From positions 1-18,591 of the forward strand of contig JBBQXZ010000077.1 in assembly GCA_038209145.1 (NCBI GenBank): a DNA stretch of 18,591 bases, read 5' to 3'. Source of the DNA: Lunatibacter sp038209145. Lineage in GTDB: Bacteria > Bacteroidota > Bacteroidia > Cytophagales > Cyclobacteriaceae. Shown in pieces: positions 15,392-18,591 of the stretch. The notes under the pieces were generated by a model. The model was not told where the DNA came from. It ran no database searches and worked only from the letters and a program-made list of their open reading frames with translations. Within the stretch, counting starts at the first letter, position 1. The number at the start of each line of letters is the position of its first letter. Both the position numbers and the translations under genes were made by a program.

Positions 15392-18300
15392 ATGCCATCA
15401 ACTTCAATAAACAAATGGGGTTTTATTTTCACAATGGGAATAGGCCTTATGTATGCTTGTCAACCAGCACAAAATAATGATACCGATATTGAAGTTCATC
15501 CATTTGATGAACTTTCTGAGGAGGAAAAAAGATTACCGGAAAATGCATTGATGGGAATAAAGGTACATGATGCCTTGGAGGCAACTTTATTTGCATCCGA
15601 ACCAATGATAACCAATCCCACAAATATTGACATAGACCACCTGGGTCGGGTGTGGGTGTGTGAAGCGTATAACTATAGACCCGCTATCACTGGCAACCCC
15701 ATTAAAGATGCCGGCGACCGTATTGTTATTCTGGAGGATACAACCGGCGATGGTAAAGCCGACAAAAGCACTGTTTTTTACCAAGATCCAGATTTGAATG
15801 CGCCCTTGGGTATATGGGTGATGGGAAACCAGGCCATCGTATCCCAAAGTCCTTATGTATGGTTACTCACAGATACAGATGGTGACGATGTGGCAGATAA
15901 AAAAGAGGTGATATTTCAAGGAATCGACGGAGATCAGCATGATCACGGAATGCATGCGTTTATTTTTGGTCCTGATGGGAAATATTATTTTAATTTCGGG
16001 AATTCCGGAGGTCAAATACTGGACGGTAAAGGTAAGCTTATCAGGGATAAAAGTGGAAAACTGGTAAACAAGGAAAATTATAAAGAAGGTTTGGTCTTCC
16101 GAACTAATCCTGATTTTTCAGAATTTGAAGTCTTGGGACAAAATTTCCGTAATAACTATGAAATAGCTGTGGACTCTTACGGCACCATGTGGCAGTCGGA
16201 TAACGATGATGATGGCAACAAAGGGGTCCGTATTAATTTTGTAATGGAGTATGGCAACTATGGATATAAAGATGAGATGACAGGAGCCGGCTGGCGTGCC
16301 AACCGAACAAATAAAGAAGAGGAGATACCGCTACAGCACTGGCACTTGAATGACCCCGGTGTAGTCCCCAACTTGCTTCAGACGGGGGCGGGCTCACCCA
16401 CGGGTATGGTAATCTATGAAGGGGATCTGCTGCCTGAAGTTTTTCAAAATCAAATGATCCATACGGATGCTGGACCCAATGTGGTTCGGGCCTATCCGGT
16501 AGAAAATTCCGGAGCCGGCTATACCGCCTCTATTGTAAATATTATGGAAGGTGACAAAGACCAGTGGTTTAGACCTTCGGATGTAGGCGTTGCTCCTGAC
16601 GGTTCCCTTATGGTGGCGGACTGGTATGATCCGGGTGTAGGGGGGCATCAGGCTGGTGATCTTGATCGGGGGAGAATCTTCCGTGTAGCTCCTTCAAAAA
16701 CATCCTATTCCAATCCTGAATTTGATTTTAGCACCGTAGAAGGAGCCCTTGAGGCACTAGCAAATCCCAATCTTTCAGTCAGGTATTTATCGTGGCAAAA
16801 GCTTCACTCCGCAGGAAAATCCGCAGATCCAGGTCTGAAAAAACTGTTTGAAACACATGCCAATCCCAGGATTCAAGCCCGGGCTTTCTGGATTTTGGCT
16901 AAAATGGAAGGAATGGGAAAAACGTACATCGATCAAGCCATCACCCATGAAAACCCAAATCTTCGCATCACTGGTATTCGGGCAGCCAGGCAAGTTAACC
17001 TGGACTTGATCCCTTATCTCTCTGTCCTTGTGAATGACGCAGATCCACAAGTAAGAAGGGAAGCTGCTATTGCCCTTAGACATAGTAGTTCCCCAGAGGC
17101 ACCTGCATTATGGGCAACCCTGGCGAGCCATCATGACGGCGAGGATCGGTGGTATCTGGAAGCCCTCGGCATAGGTGCTGATGAGCAATGGGATACTTAT
17201 TATGCCGCATGGCTCAAATTAGTAGGCGATAAAGCGATTGACAACAAGGCAAACAGAGACATTACATGGAGGTCACGAACTGGTCTGGCGGTTCCCCAGC
17301 TTGCAAGTTTGGCCACCGATAAGGATATCCCCCTTGATGACAGGTTAAGGTACTTTAGGGCGTTCGACTTTAATCCCGATAAGGCAAAAAAGTCCAATGC
17401 CCTTTTAGAAATGCTGGAGGATAACCAAATCCGCCAGGAGAGTCAGGAAGATGACGGTGGAATCAACCGATTGGTTCTTACGCACCTTGACCCCACTTAT
17501 CTTGGCAAATCCGTGGCAGCTCAGGACGCACTATCCGCTGTATTGGATGAAACTTACGGTACGGAAGAATATCTCGAAATGGTTCAGCGCTTTGAATTAA
17601 AAAAGGAAAACCCAAGGCTTCTTCAGCTTGCCATAGATCAAAGCGACAATAATTTAGGCCGCACTGCGGCTACTATGTTGTTACGTCAGAATGGAAGTCC
17701 ATTGATTATGCAGGTAATCAAAAGTAAAGACGAAAAAGCTATTCTTAACACGCTCATGGCCTTGCGCGGTGTAGGTACCCAAGAGTCATTGGAGATTCTT
17801 GAGGGTTTGACATTTGACCCGAAAGCACCCTTAACTATCCGCAGAGAGGCCGCGGCTGCCATTGGCGGGAGCTACAGTGGCGAAGACCGGGTGGTTGTCT
17901 TATTAAAAGAAGGGAAGCTTCCCGAAAATCTAATCGCATCTGCGGTTACCGGGGTAAGCAGGGCATGGCGGAAAAGTATCCGGATGGAAGCCAATTCTTA
18001 TCTGGATAATGGAGATGCCGAAGGAAACAACCTCCCTCCAATGAATGAACTTTTGGCCATGACCGGTGCTACCGATAACGGTAAAAATGTGTTTAAGACC
18101 AATTGCGCTGTTTGTCATCAGGCTGGCGAGCTAGGTATGGATTTTGGACCAAAACTTTCGGAAATAGGAAGTAAATTATCCAAAGAAGCCCAATATATTT
18201 CCATTATCCATCCAGATGCGGGCATTAGTTTTGGGTATGAAGGCTATATGCTCCACATGAAGGATGGCAGCACACTGGGAGGAATTATTTCTAGCCAAAC

Positions 18301-18481
18301 CGAAACAGATATAGAACTCAAATTGCCCGGTGGAAGCATGGTGCCAATAAAAACCAGTGATGTGGCAAGCATGACGCAGATGGAAAATTCCATGATGCCG
18401 GCAGGTTTGGAAAAATCGATGAGTACCCAAGAAATGGTAGATCTGGTGGAATTTTTAATGAGTTTAAAAACCAATTCATAA
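15392..18481 (+). CDS. Large propeller dehydrogenase lipoprotein with PVC-type haem-binding domain
   Basis: The 1029-residue protein has a lipoprotein signal with lipobox MYAC and lipidated Cys23, followed by an acidic, polar stretch (QPAQNNDTD) as in exported surface lipoproteins of this phylum. The propeller dehydrogenase domain spans about 55-435, with Asp-rich loops DTTGDGKAD (116-124) and DTDGDDVAD (161-169). HEAT-like helical repeats run from about 445 to 860 (NPNLSVRYLSW, NPNLRITGIRAAR, DPQVRREAAIALR, TIRREAAAAIGG). The C-terminal mono-haem domain has C905-A-V-C908-H909, a GPKL turn at 919-922 and the closing MMPAGL (1001-1006) with a candidate Met ligand. It is related to the 881-residue protein but has a longer HEAT region. 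The next gene starts 18 bp downstream, so it is the first gene of an operon with a Tat-exported protein. The oxidised substrate is unknown. Confidence 0.92.
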   Translation: MPSTSINKWGFIFTMGIGLMYACQPAQNNDTDIEVHPFDELSEEEKRLPENALMGIKVHDALEATLFASEPMITNPTNIDIDHLGRVWVCEAYNYRPAITGNPIKDAGDRIVILEDTTGDGKADKSTVFYQDPDLNAPLGIWVMGNQAIVSQSPYVWLLTDTDGDDVADKKEVIFQGIDGDQHDHGMHAFIFGPDGKYYFNFGNSGGQILDGKGKLIRDKSGKLVNKENYKEGLVFRTNPDFSEFEVLGQNFRNNYEIAVDSYGTMWQSDNDDDGNKGVRINFVMEYGNYGYKDEMTGAGWRANRTNKEEEIPLQHWHLNDPGVVPNLLQTGAGSPTGMVIYEGDLLPEVFQNQMIHTDAGPNVVRAYPVENSGAGYTASIVNIMEGDKDQWFRPSDVGVAPDGSLMVADWYDPGVGGHQAGDLDRGRIFRVAPSKTSYSNPEFDFSTVEGALEALANPNLSVRYLSWQKLHSAGKSADPGLKKLFETHANPRIQARAFWILAKMEGMGKTYIDQAITHENPNLRITGIRAARQVNLDLIPYLSVLVNDADPQVRREAAIALRHSSSPEAPALWATLASHHDGEDRWYLEALGIGADEQWDTYYAAWLKLVGDKAIDNKANRDITWRSRTGLAVPQLASLATDKDIPLDDRLRYFRAFDFNPDKAKKSNALLEMLEDNQIRQESQEDDGGINRLVLTHLDPTYLGKSVAAQDALSAVLDETYGTEEYLEMVQRFELKKENPRLLQLAIDQSDNNLGRTAATMLLRQNGSPLIMQVIKSKDEKAILNTLMALRGVGTQESLEILEGLTFDPKAPLTIRREAAAAIGGSYSGEDRVVVLLKEGKLPENLIASAVTGVSRAWRKSIRMEANSYLDNGDAEGNNLPPMNELLAMTGATDNGKNVFKTNCAVCHQAGELGMDFGPKLSEIGSKLSKEAQYISIIHPDAGISFGYEGYMLHMKDGSTLGGIISSQTETDIELKLPGGSMVPIKTSDVASMTQMENSMMPAGLEKSMSTQEMVDLVEFLMSLKTNS

Positions 18482-18499
18482 TATAACCCAAGTATAGAG

Positions 18500-18591
18500 A
18501 TGCAAGGACAGAAACGAAGAGAAGCAATCAAAAAAATTGCCAGTACAGCTGCATTGGGAATGGTAATACCCGGATTGAGCCAGCGGCTTTT
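18500..18591 (+). CDS. Tat-exported protein, 5' end only
   Basis: ATG at 18500 opens a frame that runs off the window after 30 codons. The N-terminus QKRREAIKKIASTAALG has twin arginines followed by a short hydrophobic stretch and a Pro-Gly turn, a Tat signal of the RREAIKK type. In Bacteroidota this signal often precedes secreted Gfo/Idh/MocA-type oxidoreductases or xylose-isomerase-like TIM-barrel proteins, which are frequent neighbours of PVC-type dehydrogenases. Which of these it is cannot be seen here. The 18-bp gap to the preceding stop codon indicates co-transcription. Confidence 0.75.
   Translation, partial: MQGQKRREAIKKIASTAALGMVIPGLSQRL

Overview
The window looks like a chromosomal stretch from a Bacteroidota bacterium, most likely of the Cytophagales/Cyclobacteriaceae type (Algoriphagus, Cyclobacterium and Echinicola relatives). 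Reasons: AT-rich intergenic DNA, almost no Shine-Dalgarno sequences, a perfect Bacteroidota-style -7 element (TAnnTTTG) before one gene, three large lipoproteins, 'PVC-type' haem-binding dehydrogenases, a fused GH3/beta-lactamase-fold enzyme, and a twin-arginine start of the RREAIKK type. The taxon is an inference from gene content; no rRNA or other marker is present. I see no tRNA, rRNA, CRISPR array, insertion sequence or prophage gene.

Layout. (1) 1-341: very AT-rich non-coding DNA with two dyad symmetries, then a stand-alone response-regulator receiver (342-746, +). (2) 773-5577: a 1007-residue exported fusion of a NagZ-type glycosidase and an AmiE/beta-lactamase-type serine hydrolase (-), divergent from a sodium:solute symporter (+). 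The symporter overlaps by 17 bp the end of a convergent small membrane protein (-). (3) 5678-8376: a lipoprotein dehydrogenase with a C-terminal c-type haem domain (-), followed by a strong intrinsic terminator. (4) 8731-10834: an iron-sulfur CysH-type APS/PAPS reductase and a YbjJ-like MFS transporter, both on -. (5) 11021-12730: a 26-residue membrane microprotein, a CrtA-like (spheroidene monooxygenase family) protein, and a glutamyl-Q-tRNA(Asp) synthetase-like protein that overlaps the crtA-like gene by 8 bp (+). (6) 12824-15073: a lipoprotein joining a seven-bladed propeller of two-component-regulator type to a helical C-terminal domain I do not recognise (+). (7) 15392 to the window end: a second, larger haem-binding dehydrogenase lipoprotein, followed after 18 bp by the start of a Tat-exported protein cut by the window edge (+).

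How the parts may work together. The fusion enzyme and symporter fit outside-the-cytoplasm processing of cell-wall muropeptides followed by uptake of the released sugars. The two haem-binding dehydrogenases, the propeller lipoprotein and the Tat-exported protein look like envelope enzymes for oxidation or breakdown of carbohydrate-like substrates, with electrons passed to the mono-haem domain; the substrate cannot be read from the sequence. Sulfate/APS reduction, carotenoid oxidation and tRNA queuosine modification are separate housekeeping or accessory functions.

Most likely under-described items: the propeller plus helical-domain lipoprotein, the crtA-like/gluQ-like overlapping pair, the 26-residue microprotein, and the fusion enzyme/symporter pair as a salvage module.
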